64,000 nt of DNA from Dillenia suffruticosa (Eukaryota; Streptophyta; Magnoliopsida; Dilleniales; Dilleniaceae): positions 485,001-549,000 of the forward strand of contig JAVTVX010000012.1 of NCBI GenBank assembly GCA_033439265.1, in the 5' to 3' direction. The translations under genes and the position numbers were made by a program. Below are positions 25,076 to 35,155 of the stretch, piece after piece. The notes beneath the pieces were generated by a model that worked only from the letters and a program-made list of their open reading frames with translations, did not search any database and was not told the origin of the DNA. Each line of letters starts with the position of its first letter. Position 1 is the stretch's first letter.

Positions 25076-27289
25076 TTAAGATAATTATACATCTAACAAA
25101 TATTTATAGAATGAAAAATTATAATCCATATCTTATGGGTACAACACGCTAACACTAAGTATATATATAAAAAAAAAAGATTAATAGATGTGGTTGTTCT
25201 CTCACATAATTAACATGTGATCTCTCTCTAAACAAGTCAAAAAATTGTCTGAATCTGTACACGTCCCTATTTAAAACGTGTTCATGGTTTCAACTTGCCG
25301 CTTTACTTTATCTCTTTGGGATTTTGAATATGAGTATGTTTAGATAATATAAATATCAAAGATAAAATAATTCAAGTCGCTTTGATTTCAAAATTTAAAA
25401 GCTTTTAAATATGTTAAAAAATATTTTAAGGTTATCGAAATAATATACAATAATTGAAATCTTAATATTTTGAATTTTATTATTTATAATTTGATAATCA
25501 TATTATAAAATTAATAAATTTAAATTATTTTAAATTATTTCTTTTCATGGACGTATCTGGAATTGTATATTATGTCTGCCACCTGCCGGTAAATTGAAAG
25601 ACAAAGATGTGGTTGTTGGGGAAATCGGGCATGGAAGCTGGACAAGTCTCCATCAAATCAAACCGCAAAATTCAAGGAAAGGAGGCTGTGATTCATAGGA
25701 TGTGTTCCCTTTGGTTTGTATTGTATGCCAAATAATTCACTCCTATACCATTTTTAGGTTTATTTCGTATATATATATTTTTCTTTTTTCTTTTTTCTTT
25801 TAACTTTGTTCATCTCCTAAAGCCCGAAAGCACTTAATATTAATTTTTTCTATAGGAAAAAATCACAAAAATAATCATTAAAATAAATGCTAAATAAGAC
25901 ACGTATTTTATAATATCAAGATTTTAAGTTTATACTCAATTAAATAAATATGAAAATATATCAAAAGTATTTAAATTTGTTCTCGATCGGTATAAGTATT
26001 ATGAGTGAATATAATATAATTCATAGTTTCAAACCGAATTAATTAAAATATAATTTTAAATATCGATCGATATAATATTAAAAAAAAAAGAGAGAGAGAG
26101 AGAGCTCAAAATGTTACGAGTGAATATAACATAGTTCATTGTGTACTTTAAGCTAATATGAAAATGTATTAACTCCCTAATTAACTACTCACTAATCTAC
26201 CCCTGTATTTGCATCCCTCTAACAATTAGTTCAACATATATCACATATAAACTCAATTTAATAGAAAATGTTGTACGTGAATACGTTTATTCAAAGTGTA
26301 GTAATTGGAATTTATCTCGTCCAAACATAAACTCTCTTTCCAAACTGTTCTTTCATCTTAGTTGGTTGTTTACGTATTTTATGTTAAATTATCGTTTAAT
26401 AATTTATTTATTTATTGTATTATAATGTTTTAATTAAGAATGAATCAGTGAAAAGAAAGGAAAGGACAGCGCTGCTGTTAAAATTTTAAAAATTTATTTG
26501 TATATAATTTTTTTTTTTTTCCCTTCAGAGAGATGCATTTTAAAACATAATTCCAAAATCCATAAACAATTTCGACTCGACGACAGTTTATGAGGCTGTT
26601 ATAATGGGTTCGCACTAAGAGTAGTAGTTATGCCTCAAACGAAAATTTCATTTCACCATAGGGGGAGGCGTTCATGCTCGTGACAACAACAAAAAAAAAA
26701 GGATCCATGATCGCCCTACAGTGATTTTAGTAGAAGAGTTATAATAACAAGTTTGCATGAAAAAGGGTAGTTGTGGCCCAGAAATACTAGCCATGCCCGG
26801 TTGCCCCCTTCCAGTTTTTATTATTGTAGAACAGAAAAGGTAGCTAATCAGAATGCTTTGCAGAACTGAAAAGGAAAAAGAATTAGGTGTTTGTGCTTTT
26901 GCAACAAAACCCTTCAAACAGGATATCTTGCATCCCGTCTACTTTCAGATCCTGGAATGATTACTGAACACCTGAATCAGTATCGAGTTCACCACAACTA
27001 TGATACAATGGAGCTGAAGCATTTTCGCTTCAAATGACACAACAAATGAGACAAATGCCATTCAAAGTTTCAGATACACAACACCTGAATCCTCCAATAA
27101 CCCAAAAAAGAGAATAGAACATGGACTTCCATTCAAAGAATTGCAAGTATTACAGTCAGGCTCAGCTCAGGTTATTGTTCATGCAGATAGCAAGTGCATT
27201 TTTTTCGCAATAAAGGAAAACTGCAAAGTTATGGCAGGAAAGCCAAATCAATCAGTCAAGAAAAACCAGCTTACATCAAGCAGTATAGT
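25076..27289. other. Intergenic DNA and 3' UTR of the preY-like gene (minus strand)
   Basis: AT-rich; a poly-A/GA run is at 26081-26104. From about 26650 to 27289 the sequence is less AT-rich and may be 3' UTR of the minus-strand gene. No coding frame is convincing. Confidence 0.5.
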
Positions 27290-30200
27290 TCATTCCTTGT
27301 TTGTGACTGATGAATCTGCAGCACCATCAGGGCTCGATGTCTCATCGCTGTCAAGTATCTTCCCATCCTTGGGTACAAGGCACGGGATCCCATTCACTAT
27401 CTGTCAAATATTAGAAAAAACAAAAAACAAAAAATATGTATCAAGATCCATAAGCAAAACAAACATGCACTAGGAGTCCTTGGACATGAATATCTGCTAA
27501 ACTATTTTATTGGCCAACCAAAAGTCACAAGGCCTGCTCCTCTAGGGAGCAATTATAGCCTGAAATTCGTTTGAAGCATTGTCTAACTCAACTAAGATTA
27601 ACCTACTTAGATTACCAGTTCTACTTTAGTGTATTGAAGCATAAAGAAGAAGAATATTCTATTTTTGAAGTCAAAGAAGGAAATGGGGGAAATGGGTAGT
27701 ACACATCTGATAATGGTGGAGTATATTGTTACGAAGTTAGGATTCTTTAACTCGTTTTCATTTCTTTTTGCTGCATATTGTTAGGAAGTTAGAATATTTT
27801 TTATTCCCTTCCTTTCTCTCTCTTTCTTGTACTTTGTATATATACACAGCTATTGAATTCTTTTTCAGTGTGAAGAAAAGAAAATCAGAACCCAAAAGTT
27901 CTTCTCCTCAGTTTTTGCTTTCTACAACCCTTTCCTTTAAAACTTTTCATGGTATAAGAGCCAGTTTGATTCCTGATGACAGCAGAAACAGCTTCTTCCA
28001 TTACCTTCAACCCAAACACCAACCCAATAGACTCTCGTTTCTTGAATTTCAATGACCTAAATAACCCATATAGCCTGGATAATGGGGATAATCCAGCTGT
28101 AACTCTTGTTGTAGACTCACTCACCATAGAGAATTATGTCCCCTGGTCACGATCTATGCAATGGGCACTAAGGGCTAGGAACAAAATTGGGTTCATCAAT
28201 GGCGACTTTCTAAGATCTACCGACCCAATAGATCCTCCACTGGATGCCTGGGAGTGTTGCAATGATTTGGTGGTTTGTTGGATCCAGAATTCTAAAAGTA
28301 ATACTGTGAAATCAAGTTTAACCTTCCTAGATAATGCTAGAAATGTGTGGAATGAATTGCTAGACCGTTATTCTCAACAAAATGGTCCACGAATTTTTCA
28401 ATTTAAAAGAACGCTAGCAAGTTTGACACAAGAACAAGACCCTGTTAGTGTCTATTATGGAAAATTAGAAGTGTTGTGGAATGAACTTTCTATGTATGAT
28501 CCAATACCAGATTGTAGATGTGGAAAATTGAAAGTTCTCTTGGATAGGTATCAATGGGATTGTGTAATACAATTCCTCATGGGCTTATATGAGTCCTATG
28601 CTAACACAAGAGACCAGATAATGTTGCTTGATCCCTTACCAACTATGAACAAAGTTTTCTCTATGATACAACAACAAGGGATACAGCATAAGCTTGGAAC
28701 TAATGTACCAGTAGTTGAATCTATGGCTCTTGCAACACGCAGGGGTCATGTGGATGGTAGAAATAATTACAAACACAATGTTTCAGCTAAGCAAAATAGG
28801 CCATATTGTCCCTTCTGCAAGGCTAGTGGACACACATCGGAGATATGCTTCAAGGCCGGAAATGCTGAACTGCCAATATGTTTTCATTGTAATATGATGG
28901 GACACTTGGCAGAGAAATGTTACAAGTTGCATGGTTATCCCCCAGGCCCTAAGTTGTATGGAAAAGGCAAAAGCAATACTCTCATTGGGTAGTCTAATGT
29001 TGTTGTTATAGAGTCAAAAGGAGCAGATGAAAAGATGGCTCTAACTAAGATTCAATATCAACAATTGCTAGCTTTGTCAGAGAACAAAAACACTAATACA
29101 ACAACACATTCGGTTAACCAAGCACAACCCACTATCAAGACAGCTAGCACTTTCTCTAACATGGTTGGTAACATTGTCTTTCCACTAATATTTCTCAAAA
29201 CATTGCTCAAAATGTTATACCTTGGGTCACTGACACAGGTGCGATGGATCAAATGATCTGTCACACCTCATTCTTTTCTAGTACCCCACGTTCAATTTCC
29301 TGTTTAGTTAAACTTCCTTATGGTAGTGAAATGCCAGTGACTCATATAGGCAATGTTAAGCTTACCGAACGTATTGTCCTTGTTGATGTTTTGTGTGTGC
29401 CAAGTTTCTCTTTTAATTTGTTGCCAACCAAGAAAATTGCACAGTCACTCACATGATGTCTTGTTTGTTTTTCTGACCATTGTTACATACAAGACCCTCC
29501 ATCTTGGACTATGATTGGGATGGGTGAAGCAAGGCATGACTTGTTTCATCCCAAGCTCTCAAGTGTTGCACCTTCAGCTCTATCAGATAGACTTCTAAAT
29601 TCGATGTCAGAAACTTATTTACAGCCACTTCCATTGGTCAGAACAATTCCAAATTTCATTTATGGCATTGTCGTTTAGGACATGTTTCCCATTCTAGAAT
29701 GAACTTATTGATGATCCACTTGTGAAAACTCAATGTTTTGATATTAATTGAATGTCTTGTTTTATCTGCCCAATGTCTAGATTACATAGATTACCTTTTG
29801 AATCTTGTGAGCATAAAACAGCTTCTCCTTTTGATCTTATACATTGTGACATCTAGGGCCCGTTTCCAGTAACAACAAATGATGCATCCAAGTACTTTCT
29901 AACTATAGTGGATGACTTTACCCGTGCCACTAGGGTTTATTTACTCAAAACAAAAGCAGAAACCAGATCTTGCTAAGAAGCCTTTTGCAATCTGATTGAA
30001 ACCGAATTCTCAACAAAGATCAATATCATTTGTAGTGACAATGGTCTAGAATTTCAAATGACAGAATTTTTTAACAAGAAGGGAATAATTCATCAAAGAA
30101 CTTGTGTAGCTACTCCACAACAAAATGGAGTCGTTGAACGCAAGCATCAACATCTTCTCAATGTTGCCGGGGCTCTTAGATTTCAAGCAAATCTACCTTT

Positions 30201-33200
30201 ACTTTATTGGAATGACTGTATACTAACTGTAGTGTATCTAATAAATAGAATACCAAGACCTCTCTTGCAAAACCGCAGCCTATATGAAATTCTTTTTAGA
30301 ACAAAACCTTTATACACCCATTTGAAAGTATTTGGATGTTTTTGTTTTGCTGCTACTTTATCCTATGATTGAAAAAAATTTGATGCAAAAGCTCAACCAT
30401 GTGTTTTCCTAGGTTATCCTTATGGGATAAAGGGATACAAGTTGTTGAATATGAAAACAAATCAAGTTTTTATATCTAGAGATTTCATTTTTCATGAACA
30501 AATTTTTCCCTTTCATACTTCACATTTGAACCAAAATTTTAGCAAACCCTTAGTTGACAATTCTTCGCAGATACCTATTTATCAAGTTTCCATGCTTCAT
30601 TTTGATTTGATGCCAACTTCTCTAAATGTCTCTCCTTTACCTGAGAACAACATTGATGCATACAATATTTCTCTTATCAGTCCTCCTTCAGCATCAGAAC
30701 CAACTTTTTCTAATCCCAATACTAATACTTCTCCTGATAACATAGTGAGCCAGCCACAACCAGAACAAATTCCACTCCATAGTTCAACTAGAATTAGGAC
30801 AGCCCCCCAATACTTGAGAGATTACCATTGTCAACAAGCAGTTCTTGCTTCTCCACCATCCATCGATTCCAAGGTGGTTTCCTTTACACCAAGTAAGCCT
30901 TATCCTTTGGCAGCCTCTTTGTCTTATCATAGATTATCACCTAGTTATTTTTCTTTCTCAACCGCCATATCTTCTCGTCTTGAACCCACATCTTATATTC
31001 AAGCTGTGAAAGACTAAAAATGGTGCCAAGCATTGGAAGAAGAATTGCAAGCACTTGAACAAAATGGGACTTGGATTATTACTGATTTACCTCCAGGAAA
31101 GGAGCCCATTGACTGCAAGTATGTGAACAAAATCAAAAATAAATCAGATGGTACAATGGAGAGATATAAAGCACGTTTAGCGGCGAAAGGATATGTACAA
31201 CAAGAAGGGATAGATTACACTGAAACTTTCTCTCCAATGGCAAAGATGGTGACAATACGCTGCATTTTATCTATTGCTGCAATTGATGACTGGTTTATCT
31301 ATCAATATGATGTGAACAATGCTTTTCTACATGGTGATTTGAAAGAGGAAATCTATATGCGGAAGCCTCCAGGTTTTACAAGAGGGGGACCAAATCAAGT
31401 GTGCAAATTGATAAAAAGTTTATATGGATTGAAGCAAGCTTCACGTCAATGGTATGCAAAATTTTCTTCTTCACTTCTGGATTTTGGCTTTGTTCAGTCA
31501 AATGCTGATTACAGCCTGTTTACCAAGAAAACTGGGACTTCTTTCATAACTCTCTTGGTATATGTGGATGACATTATGATAGCAAGTAATTGTACTCAAA
31601 CAATAACAGAAACGAAGGCCTTTTTGCAGAGTAAATTCAAGATCAAAGATCTAGGAATTCTTCGATTTTCTTGAAGTTGAAGTGGCAAGATCGAACAAAG
31701 GAATTCACCTCTCTCAAAGAAAGTATGCACTAGATATTCTTGCAGATTTTGGACTACTTGGAGCAAAACCTCTCAAATTGCCACTTGATCCAAACACTAA
31801 ACTTGATAGAAATTCTGGCACTTTCCTATCTGGTCCTATCCCTTACAGGCGCCTGATTGGGAAGCTTTTATACCTCACAGTTACACACCCTGACATCACG
31901 CGTGCAGTGCATCTTCTAAGTCAGTATGTGGACAGATCAACTGACCTTCATATGTCTGCAGTACATCAGATTCTCAGGTGTCTTCGTGCGTCACCTGGTC
32001 AAGGACTATTGCTGTCCAGCACCTCACAATTGCAACTACGTGCTTTCTGTGACTCAGATTGGGCATCCTGCCCAGATACTCGAAAATCCATAACTAGCTT
32101 CTGCACATTCTTAGGGTCTTCATTGATTTCATGGAAATCAAAGAAGCAACAAGTAGTGTCCAGATCCCCAGCAGAAGTAGAGTATAGGGCTATGGCACAT
32201 ACATGTGCAGAGTTAACTTGGCTGCGTTATATTCTTGCTGATCTGCAGGTTGCTCACCCTCAAGCATCTCTTCTCTATTGTGACAATCAAGCAGCACTTC
32301 ACATTGCTGCCAATCTAGTTTTTCACAAACGCACAAAGCATATAGAAATAGATTGTCATCCTGTTCATGATCATCTCCAAGCCGGACTCATTCACACAGC
32401 ACATGTTCCAACCCAAAGACAACTTGCAGATATCTTCAGTAAGTGTCTCACTTCTTTTGTCTTTCATTCACATTTACTCAAGATGGGCATAATTGACATT
32501 TACGCTCCATCTTGCGAGGGGATATTGAAGCATAAAGAAGAAGAATATTCTATTTCTGAAGTCAAAGAAGGAAATGGAGGAGATGGGTAGTACACATCCG
32601 ATAATGGTAGAGTATATTGTTATGAAGTTAGGATTCTTTAACTCATTTTCATTTCTTTTTGCTGCATATTGTTAGGAAGTTAGAATATTTTTTATTCCCT
32701 TCCTTTCTCTTTCTTTCTTGCATTTTGTATATATACACAGCTATTGTATTCTTTTTCAGTGTGAAGAAAAGAAAATCAGAAACCAAAAGTTCTTCTTTTT
32801 TGTTTTTGCTTTCTGCAACCCTTTCCTTTAAAACTTTTCACAGTGAAATCAAAAGGAACGGAATATTCTCGGAAAAAATCACAAAAATTCCGAATGAGAC
32901 TAAATTTTGAAATTTTGATGACATGAAGAAAAATGCATCTACTGCCAATAATGAAAATGCACGAGGAGGAGTCTTCGTACAGGAATTTATGATCCCCCCC
33001 TACATTGGCCAACCAAAACTCACAAGGCAAGCTATCCTAGCTAGCAGTTAAAGCATCAAACTCGTATGAAGAAATGTCTGACTTAACTAATGTTAAGCCA
33101 ATTTAGATTACCAGCCCCACGTTAGGAAAATCGAATGGAACAAAACATTCTCAGCAATATTACAAAAATTCCCAAAAAGACTGGATTTTGAAATTTGAAG

Positions 33201-33518
33201 GCATGAAGAAAAGATGCAAAAGAAAAAAAAATCAAAATCAAAACTTACAGGATATGACACTCCAATGGCATCACTGATCAGAGAATTGGTCTTCTCACAT
33301 AGCCTGCAGCAACCCCGCCCCCAAATAAAACAATTAAGAAACAAACATATTTGTAGAGAGAGGGGGAGGGGGAGAGAGAGAGAGACAGAGAGAGAGAGTG
33401 TGTGAGAGAGTGAGAACCTTAAGGGTTGTTTAGATAGAGGGCAAACTAAGAAGTCTAAGAGCTTCTTGTCGAAAACCCCACCCGCATCTTTCAATAGAAC
33501 CCTGCTTATTCTCACCAT
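27290..33518 (-). CDS. Protein preY-like (Trm112 family), probably mitochondrial; 3 exons, very short protein
   Basis: Minus-strand exons 33518-33418, 33303-33249 and 27400-27290 join to 267 nt (88 aa plus TGA), all GT-AG with matching phases. After a basic N-terminus, residues ~19-70 carry the family signature: [16 protein letters not shown], then [17 protein letters not shown], then [17 protein letters not shown]. The tail is acidic and Ser-rich. This is the preY/UPF0434 branch of the Trm112 fold. The human homologue (PYURF/PREY) supports mitochondrial methyltransferases needed for coenzyme Q and complex I; a similar role here is inferred. Intron 2 is 5,848 bp because of a Copia insertion and an older tandem duplication. 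An open frame running from exon 1 into intron 1 gives a false longer protein. Confidence 0.85.
27463..27631. repeat. Left part of intron tandem duplicate, copy 1
   Basis: ATGCACTAGGAGTCC...TTGGCCAACCAAAA...GATTACCAG matches copy 2 at 32954-33126. Copy 1 is split by the Copia element and continues at 32841-32935 (GAAATCAAAAGGAAC...GACATGAAGAAAAATGC). Confidence 0.8.
27632..27949 (+). repeat. 5' LTR of the preY-intron Copia element
   Basis: 318 bp, contains a TATATATA stretch near 27837 as a plausible promoter element, and is followed directly by the primer-binding site (27950-27961). Confidence 0.92.
27976..28992 (+). CDS. Copia gag polyprotein (open frame), stop before protease
   Basis: 338 aa. 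The N-terminal part ([20 protein letters not shown], then INGDF) is the Copia gag_3/UBN2 region. The C-terminal part has two CCHC zinc knuckles of the form C-x2-C-x4-H-x4-C, starting CPFCKASGH and CFHCNMMGH. This nucleocapsid-like part binds RNA in related elements. The frame ends at TAG (28990-28992), where an intact element would continue into protease. Confidence 0.88.
   Translation: MTAETASSITFNPNTNPIDSRFLNFNDLNNPYSLDNGDNPAVTLVVDSLTIENYVPWSRSMQWALRARNKIGFINGDFLRSTDPIDPPLDAWECCNDLVVCWIQNSKSNTVKSSLTFLDNARNVWNELLDRYSQQNGPRIFQFKRTLASLTQEQDPVSVYYGKLEVLWNELSMYDPIPDCRCGKLKVLLDRYQWDCVIQFLMGLYESYANTRDQIMLLDPLPTMNKVFSMIQQQGIQHKLGTNVPVVESMALATRRGHVDGRNNYKHNVSAKQNRPYCPFCKASGHTSEICFKAGNAELPICFHCNMMGHLAEKCYKLHGYPPGPKLYGKGKSNTLIG
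29220..30057 (+). pseudogene. Copia protease and N-terminal integrase remnants
   Basis: [10 protein letters not shown] near 29224-29253 is the retroviral-type aspartic protease active site (DTG). Further on the three frames together show remnants of the integrase zinc region and core, such as [11 protein letters not shown] near 29895-29930. Stops and frameshifts are frequent, so this part cannot make protein. Confidence 0.7.
30058..31017 (+). pseudogene. Copia integrase C-terminal part and linker to RT
   Basis: 30058-30372 contains [13 protein letters not shown], which includes the catalytic Glu block of the integrase core. It ends at a TGA (30370-30372) inside the conserved region after [13 protein letters not shown]. 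The next open stretch (30442-31017) is the variable linker between integrase and RT, ending at TAA (31015-31017). Confidence 0.8.
31033..31674 (+). pseudogene. Copia reverse transcriptase, truncated by a frameshift
   Basis: 213 codons with the full order of Copia RT blocks: [63 protein letters not shown] and the catalytic [10 protein letters not shown] one-base change near 31665-31672 shifts the frame, and the domain continues in another frame from 31682. Confidence 0.88.
31682..32590 (+). pseudogene. Copia RT thumb/connection and RNase H
   Basis: 302 codons in the shifted frame: [11 protein letters not shown], then [18 protein letters not shown], and the RNase H signature [14 protein letters not shown] with [23 protein letters not shown] and the KHIEIDCH block. 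The frame runs on into the 3' LTR. Confidence 0.88.
32523..32840 (+). repeat. 3' LTR of the preY-intron Copia element
   Basis: 318 bp, aligned without gaps to the 5' LTR with about 17 substitutions. The polypurine tract lies at 32514-32522. Confidence 0.92.
32954..33215. repeat. Intron tandem duplicate, copy 2 (no insertion)
   Basis: This segment lines up with 27463-27631 and then, without interruption, with 32841-32935. It is therefore an empty-site relative of the Copia insertion. It lies just downstream of exon 2 in the direction of transcription. Confidence 0.8.
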
Positions 33519-33923
33519 TTACAACTCAAATGCCTCAACTTCACACAACTAGGGTTTTTTTTTTTTTTTGATAGGCAACAAGCTTTTGTGTGGTCGTTCC
33601 GCTTTTTTTGCGTCTCCCCGCCTTTTCGCGTGGCCGTTTCGCCCTTTTTGCTAGGCAACCAGAGGCAGAGATCCCGCCAGAAGGATGTAGTGTGTCTCCT
33701 ACTACGCCTAGTCTGTGGTGGGTCTTTGTTGTTGCGTCTGTTCTGCAGTTTCTCCTTCCTGTTGCTGTGTTTGTTTTCCCTCGCGTTGTACCCAAAATAC
33801 ATAATGGAAAACGACCTCGTTTTAACTCGAAGGATGGCTCGAGAGAGAGAGACAGAGAGAGAGAGCGAAAGCGAGAGCGAGCGAGCGAGACCAAATTTAG
33901 AACAAAATACATGTTACAGATGA
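33519..33923. promoter_or_regulatory. Shared upstream region of the preY-like gene and the PPR pseudogene
   Basis: About 400 bp between divergent starts. It holds a poly-T run (33555-33569), a more GC-rich middle, and a GA/GC-rich purine stretch (33839-33891). Several overlapping open frames on both strands show no protein features. Confidence 0.45.
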
Positions 33924-33927
33924 ATGG

Positions 33928-33989
33928 CAAGAGTCTCCATTCGCATGCCTTTCTTGGCCTTTTGGCTAAGATCAAGAGTCTCCATTCGC
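33928..33989 (+). repeat. 17-bp direct repeats around the U2-like fragment
   Basis: CAAGAGTCTCCATTCGC occurs at 33928-33944 and 33973-33989, 45 bp apart. The second copy overlaps the last bases (CAAG) of the U2-like segment. The layout is that of a target-site duplication. Confidence 0.85.
33945..33976 (+). other. 32-nt segment resembling the 5' end of U2 snRNA
   Basis: The core GGCCTTTTGGCTAAGATCAAG is the conserved 5' stem-loop of U2 snRNA. By memory the whole 32-nt piece differs from plant U2 at about two positions. Nothing beyond nucleotide ~32 of U2 is present, and no snRNA promoter is seen upstream. It is a fragment, not a gene. Confidence 0.75.
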
Positions 33990-35155
33990 GCCATCTTTAA
34001 AATCAGAACCGCTTTTTCTGATCCATTATCCTCATTTTCATTTTCATTCTCTTCTCTTTCTTCTTCTCACAATCAAACACCTCCCAAAAATACCCTTCAA
34101 AGTATTCCTCCAAGATGTCAAACTTCGAAATACCTCTATTAGATTCAAACCCAGTTCATTACTTCAGGTCTGTTCAAAGACCTACTTCAAGTCATCAACC
34201 TTTTAAAAGCTTTTTCCACCTTTGACAACATTGACCACACAGTCTTAAATTTTAAGTGCATTGAATTTGCAGGTAGGTTTTGTGTCAACACTCTGATCAA
34301 AGCTTACTCTAACAGTGATGTGCCTGATCAGGCAGTGGTTTTCTATTATGAAATGGTGAAAAATGGATTTTCTCCTGTAGTTTCACCTTTGTTCCTCTTT
34401 TTGGTTCGTGTGCGAAATGGGGTCGTGTTAAATTGGGAGAAAAGAGTCATGTGTTGGTGATAAAACATGGTTTTGATGATGTGTTGTTTGTGCAGAATTC
34501 TCTGATTCATATGTCCGGTTGTTGTGTCAATGTTGTGTTTGCTAGGAAAGTGTTTGATGAAATGTTGGAGATAGATTTTGCATCATTGAATTCAATTGTT
34601 GATGCATATGTGAAAAGTGATGAAATGGGTGTTGTTCATACCTTATTTGATGAAATGGCTGAGAGAAATGTGATTATGTGGAATATCATGATTGGTGGGT
34701 ATTTGAAGGCTAACAATCCAGGTTGTGGATCGAAGCTTTTCAGGAAAATGAATGGTATTGGTTTGAGGCCAAATGATACCACAATGGTAAGTGTGATTGC
34801 TCGTTGTGGTCGGTCTGCCAGATTGAGAGAAGGGAGATCAGTTCATGCATTTCTTCTAAAGATGTTTTTGAAGTTGAGCGTCATACTGCAAACTGCTTTA
34901 ATTGACATGTATAGCAAGTGCCAACGGGTTGATGTTGCACAAATTGTTTTTGATAGGATGACACAGAGAAATTTAGTTTGCTGGAATACAATGATTCTAG
35001 GGCATTGCATCCATGGTAAACCGGATGAGGGGCTTTCCTTGTTTGTTCAAATGGTGGATGGAATCAATATAAATAGAGAAGGATTACATCCTGATGAAAT
35101 TTCTTCCATTGGCGTTGCATGTCCCCGTTTAGGGCCGCTAATGGATGGGACCTAA

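Larger units (their letters stand above)
27632..32840 (+). mobile_element. Ty1/Copia retrotransposon with disrupted pol, in intron 2 of the preY-like gene
   Basis: Two 318-bp LTRs (27632-27949 and 32523-32840) start TATTGAAGC (TG changed to TA in both) and end CTTTTCA. They are flanked by TAGTG (27627-27631) and CAGTG (32841-32845), a 5-bp target duplication with one change. The left LTR is followed at once by TGGTATAAGAGC, a tRNA-iMet-type primer site with one change; GCGAGGGGA precedes the right LTR as polypurine tract. Gag is open, pol is in pieces. The LTRs differ at about 17 of 318 positions by my count, so this copy is much older than the one at 555-7634. It reads antisense to its host gene. 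Confidence 0.95.
33924..35155 (+). pseudogene. Pentatricopeptide repeat protein (PLS class, At3g51320-like), broken
   Basis: From ATG 33924 a basic, Ser/Phe-rich organelle-targeting-like N-terminus reads to an in-frame TAG (34140-34142). The same frame then continues with QFITSGLFKD, NTLIKAYSNSDVPDQAV and YYEMVKNGFSP, where a shift occurs near 34378. The next frame (about 34390-35155) has clear PPR units: GEKSHVLVIKHGF, VFDEM, LFDEMAERNVIMWNIMIGGY, GRSARLREGRSVHAF, ALIDMYSKCQRVDVAQIVFD and NLVCWNTMILGHC. It then garbles after HPDEI and stops, and the C-terminal E-type region is missing. Intact relatives run to roughly 500 residues. These proteins act on organelle RNA; this copy looks inactive unless edited or sequenced wrongly. 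The At3g51320 link is from memory. Confidence 0.72.

Noticed and set aside
27141-27473. Plus-strand 110-codon frame
   Set aside because: It is antisense to exon 3 of the preY-like gene, whose conserved motifs are on the minus strand.
28990-28992. Stop codon between gag and protease as programmed readthrough
   Set aside because: Many other stops and shifts follow in pol, so this stop is more simply decay.
33108-33518. 136-codon minus-strand frame as one protein
   Set aside because: It reads through a 114-bp intron with a CT microsatellite and past a proper donor site; splicing gives the conserved preY sequence instead.
33588-34000. Open frames upstream of the PPR pseudogene
   Set aside because: They end in GA-repeat translation; only the frame starting at 33924 links to PPR sequence.
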